A DNA stretch of 64,000 nt from Ficedula albicollis (lineage: Eukaryota > Chordata > Aves > Passeriformes > Muscicapidae): positions 28,646,901 to 28,710,900 of the forward strand of contig NC_021674.1 in the NCBI RefSeq assembly GCF_000247815.1. Direction: 5' to 3'. A program made the translations under genes and the position numbers. The notes below the pieces were generated by a model. The model did not search any database. It had not been told where the DNA came from and saw only the letters and a list, made by a program, of their open reading frames with translations. This document shows, one piece after another, positions 38,591 to 50,876 of this stretch. Within the stretch, counting starts at the first letter, position 1. Each line of letters starts with the position of its first letter.

Positions 38591-40869
38591 ATGTTTTTAC
38601 ATAGTGGGTGCAAAACCAGACTGTTCTCTAGCAGCATCCTTTAGGAACCATTGGAAGCACGTGAGATGCTATAGGTGCCAAGAAACAGCCAAAGTCAGGG
38701 ACCTAGCACCTCTTTGGTTATGGTTTGCAGCATTTATTAGTTACTGATCATGGGTGTTGGCATTGTTGCAGGAATTCCTTGCCTGTACTTTTAACTTACT
38801 CGTTCAGCCAAGTGAGCAGCTCCCTGGCTCCTTGTTGCTGGAGGAAAGTCCTGTGTGGCAGACAGGGCATCTTTATTGTCACATTTTCCTGTTGGTTGAA
38901 GAGAATACAAATGCTGCCAGAACTTCCTGGGAGAAGCAGTCAGTGAGACCTTGGTTGCCCGAGGACAAGAGGAAGCTCCTGCACTTGTTTAACTGGAGAG
39001 GCACTCTGACTTCCAAGGCAGCTCTCAAACCACCTAGGCTGACGTACACGAGCTGCTGGTTCAAGGGAAAGGCCCTCAGCAATGCTGAGCGTACACGAGC
39101 TGCTGGTTCAAGGGAAAGGCCCCGCAGCAATGCTGAGTGAGTGCTTAAGAGAGGGCACTCACATTTTCCTCCAGCTATCTCCCTCAACTGGTTTTATTTT
39201 TCACACAGCTACTTTATAAATAAAGAATATCTCAGAAATAAACCTGTTTTCTCTCAGAATTGCCCTGCTCTGGTTGTGTTGTGCGTCAGATGCCTCTAGT
39301 TTTTCCTGCTGTTTAAGTAGGGCTAGATCCCAAGGTCAGAAAGAACATAAAGGTATGGGATGAAGCTAAAGAGATACCCACAACAGTCAATAAAAATCCC
39401 TGAAAGTAAATAAAGGAATTTTCTTTTCCTTGCTTCTGTTTACAACACTTCCAGAGAGGTGGGGAGGGAGAGACCAGGCAGGAAGGAAGCGAAGACAGGC
39501 TATGATATTGGCCAAGGGTTTATAGGACATTTATAAAGACAGTTATAGGGCTATCAGCATAGAACTCTGTTGTTATAGCTTTCCTATCTTGACAGAACCT
39601 TGAAGGCACAGAAACTTCAACATTCCTCATTTTTAGGAAAAATAATTAGCTAGAAAGTTAAAGAAAATTAACATTTTCCTTTCATGCTTACGTACTACCT
39701 TTCCTGTCTTTTGGGGAACTCTGGAGTTGAACAAATACAAGAGAATTATTGAGATAAACCAGAGTGCTTGCAGTACAGAGCTTCTTGGATAAAACCAATA
39801 AATGACACAGACACAGAGTTCAGCAAAGGTTCTGCTGATGCTTTTCAGACCATATGGATCTTACTTCTTTGTTTGCTTAGCCTGTTTATTGCAATGAAGA
39901 CACTGCTGGGAGCATTACAGCAACAGTTTAGCAGTTAAAGAAAAAAACTTGGGAGAAAGAGTGAAGAACTTCTCAACCTTTTAGAGGAAATGGGGGCAAA
40001 AAGTGTGTTCCACCCAGATGGAATTAGGTCACAGTGACCTGAAAAGAGGTCATTCAGACTTATTGGAGGATGCAGTGGAGGCCAGAGGTCCTAATCAAGG
40101 ACAGCAGGGTAAATATGATCCATAATATCCAAGAGAAAACAGGTGGACCTGCATGGAAGGGAAAATCATAAAATGATGAAAGTCAGGGGAAAGAAGCCAA
40201 TTACAAATGGTTTCTTAAAGGCATGAGATTCAGTTAATTTTTATCAAATCTTCTTGAAGTGCAGGCTCTATGTTTATTTCTCTAATGGGTGGGGTTGTTG
40301 AAATGTATGAGTATCTGATAAATCCCCCACAAACTATGTCAATAAATATTTGAGCAGCTAGTCTTTATAGTCTTCTATAAAGTTACAAAGGGGCAAAGTA
40401 GAGGTTGGAGTTTCTGTCAAAACCAAATTAAATGTCTCAGAAGTGGCTTTGCCCTGTTGCATGTGAAGTTCCTAGCAAACTGTTGCTTCTCTTGGGCATC
40501 CTTTTTGTCAGGTGGGAGTCTCCAAAGCTACTGGGTGAGCAATGAGTACTCCATGCATGGCTTGAAGTGCAGCTAACACCCCTAACACATCAGCAGGTAT
40601 CACTCCAGGACCATTATCAAACAGACCTGGATGCATGTTAAGATTCAGCCTACACATTGCCTTGGGTTTCCTGCAAATGGTACTTAAAGCTTTCTGATAA
40701 AAATACAGCCACACTGCGTGTCCAAAACATGATGTAAAATGGGGAAACCAATGGGGCTGGTGGAAATAATCCCATACAGCAGAATGCTTTGGATACTGTT
40801 AGGAGCTCACATTGGAAGGTATGGCACGATTTTCTTCTGAGTACTGAAAGATTTAAAAGTAAGGCTGTA
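38591..40869. other. Non-coding stretch, no gene recognised
   Basis: Contains one 47-bp tandem duplication (39043-39136). Overlapping frames of 128 codons (plus, 38754-39140) and 102 codons (minus, 38879-39187) run through that duplication but show no domain I recognise. Confidence 0.5.
39043..39136. repeat. Tandem duplication, 2 copies of 47 bp
   Basis: 39043-39089 and 39090-39136, nearly identical (CCCTCAGC versus CCCCGCAGC). Confidence 0.92.
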
Positions 40870-41890
40870 GTTAATCATATCTTCAGAGAGCACTACATGC
40901 TTGGAGAATAACAAATGTGGTGCCTAAATTTGGAAAAGAGGATAAAAGTGACCCAGGACTGATGACTGTTAATCTGAGCTCAATAGTGTGTAAAGGTCTA
41001 AGAATAATTTTTAAACTGAAAGATAACTACATATAACAGTATTATGGAAATGGGAGAAACTGTGATAATAGGGCTGGAAAAAGCAGATTGTGGTATATTA
41101 ACCTAGTTTCATTTTCTGAAAGTAAGTGATTTTCTAAAGAAAGAAAGAAAATTTTTGTAGAAATAATTCATCTGTATCAAAGTAAAGCATTTTTTAGGGA
41201 GTCACAAGAAAATTAGAGGAGAAAAACATTCATTACAAAGCTTGAGCTTGGCAAAAATAGTTAAAATGGATGCAACAGAATGAGGTGCACATAATAAAAC
41301 TATCAAGCTGCAGGGGGGTTAGAAGAAAGCTCATCAGAGATCTGTCTTGATACCAGTCTTAAAGACTGGTACCCTAAAAGTTACTTTTAGCTAACTGTAT
41401 TTGGCTAATTATTGAAGCAATGTTCAAATAAACTTGATAATGAAGAAGAAAGTGGGTGAACTGTTAGGCTGGAGTAGCAGAAATGGAGCTTGACTTAAAG
41501 GTGCAGACTCATTCTCAGTACAGAAAAAAAGAAACTAGATTTCTACAAATAGGTCAGATCTCATTCCATGAAAAGGTCAGGGAACAAAAAAAAAAAGTTC
41601 CATGTTCTAGTGAATCACAGGCTAAATACATAACAAGTAGACACAGTCCCATTGCATCATGTCAATCATGGTCAAAAAGGTGTGGTACAGCACGAAATGT
41701 CTTCCAGGGAAATATGGTCAGTCAATATCAGCAAGCATTAGTCCACCAATCCCTGCTAGGATCCTGTGTACAGTGCTTTGCATGGTTCTGCTTATTCCTG
41801 TTCAGGGAAACTATAGATTGACTGGAGGGGGTCACAGTGGAGTTGAGAAAATGAAAAGTTGTCCTGTGAGAAAAGACTGACAGCATGATT
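40870..41890 (+). mobile_element. Ancient CR1 ORF2 remnant
   Basis: Highly decayed but ordered CR1 signals in sense orientation. 'aatgtggtgcctaaatttggaaaagaggataaaagtgacccagg' (about 40914) matches the fingers region that precedes the RT catalytic core. 'atcaagctgcaggggggttagaag' follows near 41303. Near 41480 a block resembles the segment after the catalytic core. A 'gaaaagttgtcctgtgagaaaagactgac' block near 41852 resembles the 3' coding end. No intact frame remains. The 112-codon frame at 41483-41821 is chance. Confidence 0.55.
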
Positions 41891-44800
41891 GAAACCAGGT
41901 CAGTGTCTCACACCTAGTGTATAGAAATACAGCACTGCACAGTGCTGCTATTTCAGAGAACACTTCCTCTCCCAGCTGAGGCTCTGCACCAGTGACCACC
42001 CTCCTTTTTTGCTTGCTTCAAGTACTGTGCTCTGTCTTCAGTGAGTGCGTGCAAGAGTGAAAGGGATAAAGTATTCAGACCTCCCTCCACAGATGTTGGA
42101 AATGGGTCTCAACTGTAGGCCCAAATCAAATGCTTTGGAATGTTTGAAATAACCTTGATGAAACTAGACATATTAATGGAGCGTCCCAGATGTGAGCTGG
42201 GTCACACTCCAAATAGCACACTTGCACATCCAGGCAAAGGTGAAGTCAAGAACAGCAATGAAAATGTCAGGGACTTGGCACACAGCAATACCTGTGAAGC
42301 CACTGGGCACCTTCAATCTCTCACCCCCATTCTTGTTAAGCCTAATTAGTTGATTAATGACCTTCCTCTTTTAAATGGATCCCAGGAGCTCTAGGTGGGG
42401 TCTGAAATATTTCATGTGAATAATGGAAAAGGGCACTGGATTTTAAGATGCTGTGGATGTATCTCAGGCTTAAATCTGGCTGATCTCTCATCCCTACATG
42501 AGAAATGAAACACAGAGAAGGTCTATGTCTGAGTCAATAGAATGGGTATTTGGGATTTACTTATTTAAAGTTTTAAATGAGAGAGCTATTCTGAATCAGC
42601 TGTTTTCTCCCTAGGATGGTGATGTCCAGTCAGCCTCTCAAATTTTTTTCTCTCCTGCAGAAGTGCAAGAAATTCCACCTTCCATTGAGTGCTGGGGTGC
42701 TGACAGATCTCATTAGCTATGGGGTTGCTGTTGCACTGACATATGAAATATCTCTCATATGATGAGTCCTCAAAGCAGAAAGAACTGCAGCCACTCACAG
42801 CCAAGAGAAGTTTTTGCTGATCAGACAGATTTAGTGGTGGAGACAGCCACTTGCCCAGACAGTTTATTCTAATTATCCAGGAGCATGAAAAAATGAGCTA
42901 AGACGGGCTTTACAGAAAGGATTCATTCCACCTGAGTTTGCTGTTTTCAAACATCAAGTTTTGTTGGAAGGTTAAGCTCAGGATAGCATCTTAGTCTATT
43001 AAAGGCTGTCTGGAGGGGAAAGGAGAAATTTAACAGTGGGCAAAAGGAGTAGGAGTCCTCCTTAGGAAGGTATCAGACATGTGCAGGTGAAATGTGGCTC
43101 CAGGATTCACATGCCCAGAGGAACGTTTTGGCATATACCCTCAGCTGGTTCCACTCTCTTTCCATGAGATCTGAGGGGCTTAAGCCAAGGCTGATTTCCT
43201 TCAGCTAAGGAAGTGGGATCCCTTCCAGCCCTGACCAGTTCACTGTGTGTGATGGAAGAGCTATCAACCAGCAGAGCTGGTCTGGGGGAAGCAGCTGTTT
43301 GTACACGTTTGAAAACCCCACTGGTCATTGTGTCACTCTTGTTTCTGGGATAGTTAAAGGCTGCCTATGAGCAAATTCTGATGAACCTGAGGGATGCAGC
43401 TAATTTCCAGCAAAGTACATTGTTTAATGGATACTAACAAATGTTGGGGCAGAGAGTGCTGAAAAAAAGTTCTTAGCAAAGCATATCAATAGCCTCTATT
43501 GCATGAAATGTCTCAGATTCCCAGACGTCTTCAGCAGTAGCTTTACTTGAAATTATAAACAGTATTAAGCATCAATTAACTTTATTACAATAACTAAAAA
43601 GAAATACATAAAAAAAAATAAATAAACAAAGCAAGGCTTGAACAACAGAGTTCATGTCACACTTATTTCTCCTAGCATAGTAAACAATGTGCTACCATTT
43701 CTGGGTTTGAGATAGATGGTTATTCGCTTTCTATTCTTGTACCTCTAATGTAAAACCAGATTAGAGTCTTTCTGAAATATGCCCCTCTTTCTTGCATTCC
43801 ACTCTTCACATTGTTAGAAGCACCCACATAAATGATTTATAATGTAATACTTGTTTCCAAAATGCTTTTATGCCTGGAACCATGTAACCTCAGAAGGTTG
43901 GGCTGCTGTATTGCAGTGGGCTTAATTTGCAACTACTATGTCTAAAATATTGCTGAACCTCTGCCTTGCATAAACAGTTACTTGAAATCTGTAATCATTA
44001 AATGCAAGAGCGTGCTTAGAAACAACGAAAAAAATGCATGCACTCCCCTGAAATCTTAAACATAGAGTGGAGAAGAGAGAGGGGAATCTGTACTAATTAT
44101 TTATTTAAAGATTTCAACAGTACGAAGATGAAAAGGGATTTTATTCTGTCTAGCACAGTGGTTTGAGTAGTCCACTTAGTTTTGCCATCTGTTTTTGGAA
44201 GCTTTGATTTAAACTGAGCCAAGAATTTAAATAAGAAAGGAGATAATGTATGGATTTGTATAAAAATTTGTGAAGTTTCAAGTACTTCAGTTATAAGACC
44301 CCCAGAAAATCTGTAGTGTCCTATAGGTTTGTTGTATTTATGAGACATTATCTAAGTTTTACTCATCACTAGGAGATAATACAAAGGCATTTTAGTCAGT
44401 CTGAGAAAATGAGTGGCTTAAGAGTGAATGAATGCTTTTCTTAAAATATTGCAGAAACATACTGCTACCTTTCTGTTAGATAGTCAGCCCTTGTTACACA
44501 GAACATGAAGAATTATAGTTTTGAACATTTCAGTTAATCACACACTCTATTGCTTCTAATGGTTAGGAAAGACATGCAGTGTCCTCCTACTGTAACAAGC
44601 TGTATCATCACCTCAAAACCCTCACACAGCTTGGAAAGTCCTTCTAGATGCCCTCTTATGACTGGTAGTATAGTGATTTGTTCCAGATATGTTGCTGGAC
44701 AGGATTTGGCCCTCTTTCTTTCTTTATCCAGATTACATAACTGTACTCTTTGGTCTCTCATAAATCCCTTCACTTGGGAAAGAATTCCACTGAGTGGAAT

Positions 44801-45741
44801 TCAACTGTTTCTCCAAAAGGACACATTAAAAAAAAAAGGTTCACTGAAGCCTTTTTTTCTGCTGCATTGCTCCCCTTGTTAGACATTATTTTCTACAATT
44901 TTTTGCCTTGATTGCAGAATAGCTTTATATGTACATTGGAGTGGTGACTTCATTCTGTGATCCTGCTCACAGAGAATTTTTCTGCTATGTCTATAACAAG
45001 TTTGGAAATGGTCACTCATCTCATTCCTCTCTTCTCACAGTCTGAGCATCAATGGCTGGAGTGCTGCCTGCTTTTTGATGCAGCCTTCCTGCTCCTCTGC
45101 AGCCCTTCATTACCTGCTACTCCAACAACACATTTCTGAATCATGTAAAAAACATATTCAATATCATCCCTCAGATTTCTTCTGTTTCCCCAAAATCTCA
45201 GCTGAAATGTATTGCCATTCTGCCTTGATTTACATCCCTTTCCTTGGATAGGTATTATCCCATGGGATGGTTGAGGATGCAGTTCTCGTGGGAGAAATAC
45301 AAAGAAAATGAAATCATAAAGGCTCTCTGAGCATAGCTGCAATACATGCAGGGAAAGATATTATACACACAGAATGGGAGATTATCTTTCCTCTCCTTTC
45401 ATATATTCAACTTAGCCTAAATATGTAGGCTGCCTCATTCTTTGTACTGGATTCTGATTGCAGCTGGGATGTTACCACTGGCATATGTTATTGTGGTAAA
45501 ATACAATTAAGGCATCATTATATTGAAAGAGAAAGTATCACCAAAAAAGAAAAATGACATAATTATTTTTCCAGTCTTTTGTTCAGAGAGATTTGTTGTT
45601 TTAATTAGATTTATTATCTGAATTATCATAGTTTTACATTAGTGTTAAGGAAAATATATTGCTTTGGGGTCTGTACTCTGCCTATGGATTCCTAGGCAAA
45701 AAATTCTTCTGATATGTTGGTCTTTCCCTTTTGAAAAACCC
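41891..45741. other. Non-coding stretch, no gene recognised
   Basis: Unique-looking. It holds a weak exon candidate at 42661-42762 (listed separately). Other frames (up to 110 codons) have no recognisable domains. Confidence 0.5.
42661..42762 (+). other. Weak candidate terminal exon (33 codons plus stop)
   Basis: A strong acceptor (AATTTTTTTCTCTCCTGCAG, ending at 42660) is followed directly by a stop-free frame KCKKFHLPLSAGVLTDLISY and onward, ending in TGA at 42760-42762. I do not recognise the peptide. Could be a lncRNA exon, a pseudo-exon or chance. Confidence 0.15.
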
Positions 45742-46436
45742 TTTTAAAATAAAAAAAATCCTCTTCTTATTAAAGGTCCACCTTATGTGCTCTTCCTTCT
45801 GTGCAATAAACCTTTGCTGTTTGATTTGTTTCTTGCAGCCTCAGCATTTTGAGGAAAAGCCCTTTTTGACTTTCTACAGAATTCCTGGAACTGGCATCTA
45901 TGCAAAATATCTTTTTTTTCTTTTAAAATAAAAAAAATCCTCTTCTTATTAGAGATCCACCTTATGTGCTCCTCCTTCTGTGCAATAAACCTTTGCTGTT
46001 TGATTTGTTTCTTGCAGCCTCAGCGTTTTGAGGAAAAGCCCTTTTTGACTTTCTACAGAATTCCTGGAACTGGCATCTATGCAAAATATCTTTTTTTTTC
46101 TCCTCACAGAATTCAGCAATCCTAAAATGATTTTGGAATTGCCAAAGAAGAGCAGGTGATTTAAATGTTCTATGCATGGAGGTAGCTTTTAAAATAAAAA
46201 AAATCCTCTTCTTATTAAAGGTCCACCTTATGTGCTCTTCCTTCTGTGCAATAAACCTTTGCTGTTTGATTTGTTTCTTGCAGCCTCAGCGTTTTGAGGA
46301 AAAGCCCTTTTTGACTTTCTACAGAATTCCTGGAACTGGCATCTATGCAAAATATCTTTTTTTTTCTCCTCACAGAATTCAGCAATCCTAAAATGGTTTT
46401 GGAATTGCCAAAGAAGATGTTCTATGCATGGAGGTA
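45742..46436. repeat. Triplicated unit (about 179, 266 and 250 bp)
   Basis: Three head-to-tail copies start with the same TTTTAAAATAAAAAAAATCC at 45742, 45921 and 46187. Copy one stops at the T-run after CAAAATATC. Copies two and three continue about 70-90 bp further (CTCCTCACAGAATTCAGCAA and on), and copy three lacks about 15 bp of that extension. Each copy contains AATAAA followed by a pyrimidine-rich acceptor-like GATTTGTTTCTTGCAG and a stop-free stretch (PQRFEEKPFLTFYRIPGTGI). I recognise no protein or repeat family. Confidence 0.92.
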
Positions 46437-46838
46437 CAGGGAAAACATCAGACTGGAAATTCAGTGATGAGCCTCCATCTCTCTCTGTTCTTATCTTCCC
46501 AGTTTTCCTCTTTTTCATCCTCCTCTTCCTCTGAACCCTCACTTTTTTCCTTCTCTGTTTTTCTACATACAATTTTAATTTTGAAAGCATCAGTCCTCTA
46601 GGGCCTTCACACTTAACAGAGTGGCTGTGGCACCATGGGAAACCATGTCAGAGTGTTTTCAGAACAAAAGACACCCAATTACTGTGTCTTCAGTGCCACA
46701 GTTGCTACACAACAAAAAAAGGACACTAAAATAACTGAAAAGAAAGGAAAGATGAAAGGGATGGTTTTGGTGCCAAGATACAAAGTAGAGTGTTGGAGGG
46801 CTGAAGTTGGGACAAATGCTTTACATGGAGTAGTGGAT
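46437..46838. other. Non-coding stretch, no gene recognised
   Basis: Includes a pyrimidine-rich patch at about 46480-46560. Nothing else recognised. Confidence 0.55.
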
Positions 46839-47240
46839 TGACCCTGGCTGGATGCTAAGTGCCAACCAAAGCCTCTCTATCACTGCCCTCCCTCCCCAGA
46901 TGGACAGGGGAGAGAAAATACATTCGTGATGATCCATCCATCCTTCCCACTGCCAGCATCACTTTTATCTTTCTTGTCACTTGTTAGGTACCCACTACTC
47001 ATCTTCAGCTGAAAGCTCTTTCTGGTTCAGCTTTCTCTTCATCATCTTTCTTCCATTTCTGCCCCTGGCTTTCTCCTGCTGCTTCCTAGGCTGCACCCTA
47101 GTCAGCTAGGTGCTTTCTGGCTGTTTGAGCTCTGCAGATCACCACTTGCTCTCCTTTTCCCCACTCAGGCTGGTGCTCTTTTTCTTCAGGATATTTTATG
47201 CCACTCTGGCTGTGTGCTCCAGCTCTGAAGTGGAAGTAAG
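46839..47240 (-). mobile_element. LTR end of an avian endogenous retrovirus, reverse orientation
   Basis: The first 85 bp or so (46839-46923, from TGACCCTGGCTGGATGC to GGACAGGGGAGAGAAAATA) are the reverse complement of the 3' end of the LTR at about 49890-50876, so this is the same or a related family on the opposite strand. The pyrimidine-rich continuation to about 47240 may belong to a variant of the same LTR, but it does not match the other copy clearly. The supported part is the first 85 bp. No retroviral genes are seen beside it. Confidence 0.7.
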
Positions 47241-47609
47241 TGTAATTGATGCAGGAAGAGATTTTCAAAGGAACAAATGGTAGCCGGGTGTCAGACTCCT
47301 GATGACTCTTAATGGAGGCTTGGTTCCTGATTCCTGTTTATGCCTTTGAATACATCCTCCATGCTTTTTAGATTGTAAAACACTTTCAAGAATCACTGAG
47401 AATCAGATGCACTCCTATTAGTGTCCCTTTTGACTTCACAGGATGAACTTTCTCTAGGGCTAGCCAATAAATGTTCTGCTCTGCTTTTGTTAGCTTCATC
47501 CCCTGAGGCCAAATTCAGAAATCATCTGAGTTGGTGGACATGTACCTGCATAAGAAAAAAAAAATCAAACTAAATTAGAATTTTAATATTTCAAGTAAAG
47601 AACTGTTTG
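47241..47609. other. Non-coding spacer
   Basis: Sequence between the LTR fragment and the CR1 fragment; nothing recognised. Confidence 0.5.
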
Positions 47610-48115
47610 TTTGCATGGAGGCTGGTGTGTAAATTACCCATTTTTTCCCATCAAGATAGAAACATTAGAAAAGAAAGTAGGGCTAAGGAGCATTTCCATC
47701 TGGATGTTGAAAGAAACATACTGAATCATGGTGAGAAAAAGGCAGAGGTAGTTAATGTCTTCTTTGCCCCTGAGCTGGAGAACAGGTTGGGAAGAAGATT
47801 GAAGCCCCCATAATCCAAGGGGAAATGGTTAGTGACTTGCTGTGCCAATTAGACACTCATGAGTCTACGGGGCTGGGTGAGATCCACCCAAAGCTGCTGA
47901 GGAAGCTGCTGGAAAGGCTCACCAAGCCATTTTCTGTAACTTACCTGGCTAACCAGGGATGTCCCAGACTGGAAATGACAACTATTGAAGGAACAAGAAG
48001 GAAAAGGAGGATCTGTGGAAGTACAGGCCAGTCAGCCTGACCTTGGTGACGGAAAAGGATTCAGAAACAGATTGTCACCAGTGGGCTGCAAATCCCAGGA
48101 AATACAGGCTTCCAG
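47610..48115 (+). mobile_element. CR1 LINE fragment, N-terminal RT region of ORF2
   Basis: Conceptual translation follows the CR1 ORF2 segment between endonuclease and reverse-transcriptase core. KKAEVVNVFFAPELENR lies in one frame near 47740-47790. MVSDLLCQLDTHESTGLGEI onward is in the frame starting 47825, and a degraded 'kegRkrrICGSTGQSA' stretch follows near 48000. Frames are broken between the parts and the catalytic FADD region is absent, so this is a dead fragment. It covers a part of ORF2 upstream of that in the 15.1-16.3 kb copy and does not overlap it. Confidence 0.88.
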
Positions 48116-48949
48116 TGTAGGGACTCTTCAGTCAATGCTCTTTTTACCCTACTACCAAGAGCAGCTTAAAATCCTATTTTCACTAACATTCCTCTGCATT
48201 TTTCAAAAGATTAAAAGGAGGAGGAACCACATTACAATAAAGCCAACACAGTTTAGCTATAGTTGCCAAGATTCTCATTTACACTGGGATTCCTTTAAGA
48301 TCTGTTTGTGTGGGCAGTGTTGCAAAGTGCTATTAAACTTCATTAATACTCACCTTAAACTCCTTATGGCATCAGAACAGTAGAAAAGCACTATTATGAA
48401 GGTACAAATCTAGCCAAAGTGCTAAATATACTCAATTCCTATTTGCATTATGGCCCATTTTCCCAACTTTGTCAATATTAAAAGACAGCAAATTCTCTTT
48501 ACCAACTTCTTAAGGCTCCCTTTTAGGAAGAAGGCAGTACCAAAACTATCAGTATAAATGAAAAGTTGGCCCAACATCCACATTTGTTTTCACATTTCCA
48601 ATTTAATCAGAGGAAGATGGCCATAAAGCTCATTTTCAATTAAATCTGTTCTAGTAGATTGACTGTGTGCTTGTGCAGACGTGTGTGAACAGCACCTGAT
48701 GTTTCAGGAGCTCCACAGCTTGGTTCCTGAGGTTTTCTCACTGCCGTGACCATGACAGGATGAGGACAAGGGTTATTAAAACAGGGCTGACTGAAGAAGA
48801 CTCAAGAAGGACTCTTTCCTTGAGTTGTCTCACTTTCTTATCCAAACTGGTGACTGTCACTCTTTCAGTTGTCCGGAGTAGGACAATCTTTAAAACAGCC
48901 TTAAGAAACTAAAAGCTATTCTTTTATGGCTGAAAGTATAAAGTTTCCA
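48116..48949. other. Non-coding stretch, no gene recognised
   Basis: Unique-looking DNA. The tail of the 132-codon frame at 47985-48383 runs into it but has no recognisable domain. Confidence 0.5.
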
Positions 48950-49410
48950 TTCAGAAGCATGATATGTCTCCATGGGCAGAAGGTCTGTCTAAATCCCTGG
49001 CAGATGTTTGTCCAGCCTATTCTTCAAGGAATAAGATGGATGCTCCACAACTTTCCCACACAACCTATTTATTTCAGCAGGTGATTATCATTACTTTGAA
49101 AATGTTTAATTAGGCTCTCCCTTGTTGCAGCCTGAGATCTTTACTTGTCTTCTATCTATGACTGGAAAAGGGTTATTTGTTTCCTCTCTGTGCCAAACTT
49201 TTAACAGGTCTCTCCTCAACCTGTTTGTCTCTGACTTGACAAGTAGAGCTGAGCTCACTCAGTATTTCCCACAGACCATGATCTCTAAGCCTGTGATGAT
49301 ACTGCACCCCTGTGAATTCTCTGCAGCCTGTAGGTTTTCTCAAAGGAGGGAATAAAAACTGACAGAGACCTTCTATGCCTAAAAGAGAATGAAGGACAGT
49401 CACACTCTTT
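48950..49410 (-). mobile_element. Ancient, decayed CR1 3' region
   Basis: Reverse-orientation CR1 landmarks in order: 'cagatgtttgtccagcctattcttcaag', 'gatgctccacaactttccc', 'cagcaggtgattatcattac', 'aggtctctcctcaacctgtttgtctc', ending near 'tgatgatactgcacccctgtg'. Diverged but co-linear, similar in age to the 22.0-23.0 kb copy. Confidence 0.65.
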
Positions 49411-49889
49411 ACTCTCTTATTTCGCAGTTAAAATATCTTTTATTGAAGCAGTAAGTGACCAGTGAGTTTGAATTTTACCACTGTTTCATGCAAGTTAAAC
49501 CTGATCTATACCAAATTAATCTTCTACTGTGTTTATACATCTGGGTTGTAGCTCTTTCTTTGGAAGACCGATTCACAGTTCAGAAGTGGGAAAAAAAGCT
49601 GGAGATGAGAAAGAGCCAAGGTATGTATAAATATTGTTTCTGTCTAGCTTGTGTTGGCTAAATCCTTGTTAATTAATCAAATCTTATGATCCTGATCCTC
49701 TGATAGATATTTATGAATGTGATATATTTGCAATAATTATTTGAACATAGCAGTTTGAAATGCTGGCTGAGGCTGCTGCTTGATAAACTAGGAGTTATCA
49801 GAACTTGAGACTATAACTTGTACTCCCAAATTTATTTCCAAGTTTGCTGAGACTAAAGGGTCTTGTTTGATTCTTATTTCCACATTTTG

Positions 49890-50876
49890 TATATGGTTCT
49901 GCACTGCATTTTCATGGTGTGGTTCTGGTAGCAGGGGAGGAGCTACAGGGGTGGCTTCTGTGAGAAGCTGCTGAATCACCTTCCTTGATGTCAGACAGAG
50001 ACAATATGCAGCTTTAAGAGGGACCAACCACTGGCCAAGGCTGAGCCAGTCTTCCTCTGTGGTACCATATTTAGGAAGGTAAAAAAAAGAAAATAATGAG
50101 CAGAAGTAACTGGGGCCAGAGAAGAGAGGAGTGGAGAGGGAGAAGGTGCTTCAAGTGCAGGAGCAGAGAGATTCCCCTGAACCTCTTGGAGGACCGTGGG
50201 GGCGAAGAGACTCACCTGCAACCTGTGAAGGAACACACTGGGGCTGGTGGAAGCCCAGAACAGATCTGTGACTGTGTGGGAAGCCTGTGCTGGAGCAGAC
50301 TCCTGGCAGGATCTGTGGGCCTGTGGTGTGAGGAGCCCACACTAGAGCTGTTTTTTTGGCAGGGCTTGTGACCCCATGGGGGCTCTGCTCTGGAGCAGCC
50401 TGATCCAGGAGCTCTGGAGCTCCAGGAGCATCCCATGGAAGGGACCCACACACTTTGGAGCACTTTGTTAAGAACTGTGGGAAGGACTGATGTTAGAGAA
50501 GTTCATGGAGGACTGTCTCCTGTGGGAGGGATTCCACTCCTAATCCCTGAGTAGCAGCAGAAGCAATGAGCTGACCCCCATTCCCCATCAACCTGCCACT
50601 GTGGGAGGATGTCGAGCCTATGAAGGAGGGAGGGGTTGGGGGAAGGTGTTCTTCAGATTTGTCTTGCTTATTATCCCACTCTAATTTTGATTTTTAATAA
50701 ATTCAGTTAATCTTCCTAAGCTGAATCTGCTTTGCCCACAGTGGTAATTGGTGAGTGATCTCTCACTGTCCCTATCTCAACTCATGAATCACTTGTTTTA
50801 TTTTCTCTCTCCTGTCCAGTTGAGGAAGGAACTGATACAGTGGTTTTGGTGAGTATCTGGCATCCAGCCAGGGTCA
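49890..50876 (+). mobile_element. Near-complete solo LTR of an avian endogenous retrovirus
   Basis: About 0.98 kb with the structure of a bird ERV LTR that I recognise. An early 'gaagctgctgaatcacc' block precedes a TATA-like CATATTTAGGAAGG near 50067. A long GC-rich stretch follows, with degenerate internal repeats of the 'ggagcag...tggaagg...cccac' type (50150-50520). The AATAAA polyadenylation signal is at 50696-50701. The U5 ends ATCCAGCCAGGGTCA at 50876. The 5' boundary is uncertain (about 49840-49900). No retroviral genes or second LTR in the same orientation lie next to it, so it is most likely a solo LTR left by recombination. Open frames of about 80-100 codons inside it are spurious. 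Confidence 0.88.

Noticed and set aside
49551..49620. Possible exon ending AGCCAAG|GTATGT with a Lys/Glu-rich frame
   Set aside because: The donor is good but the upstream acceptor has a poor pyrimidine tract, and the peptide is not recognisable.
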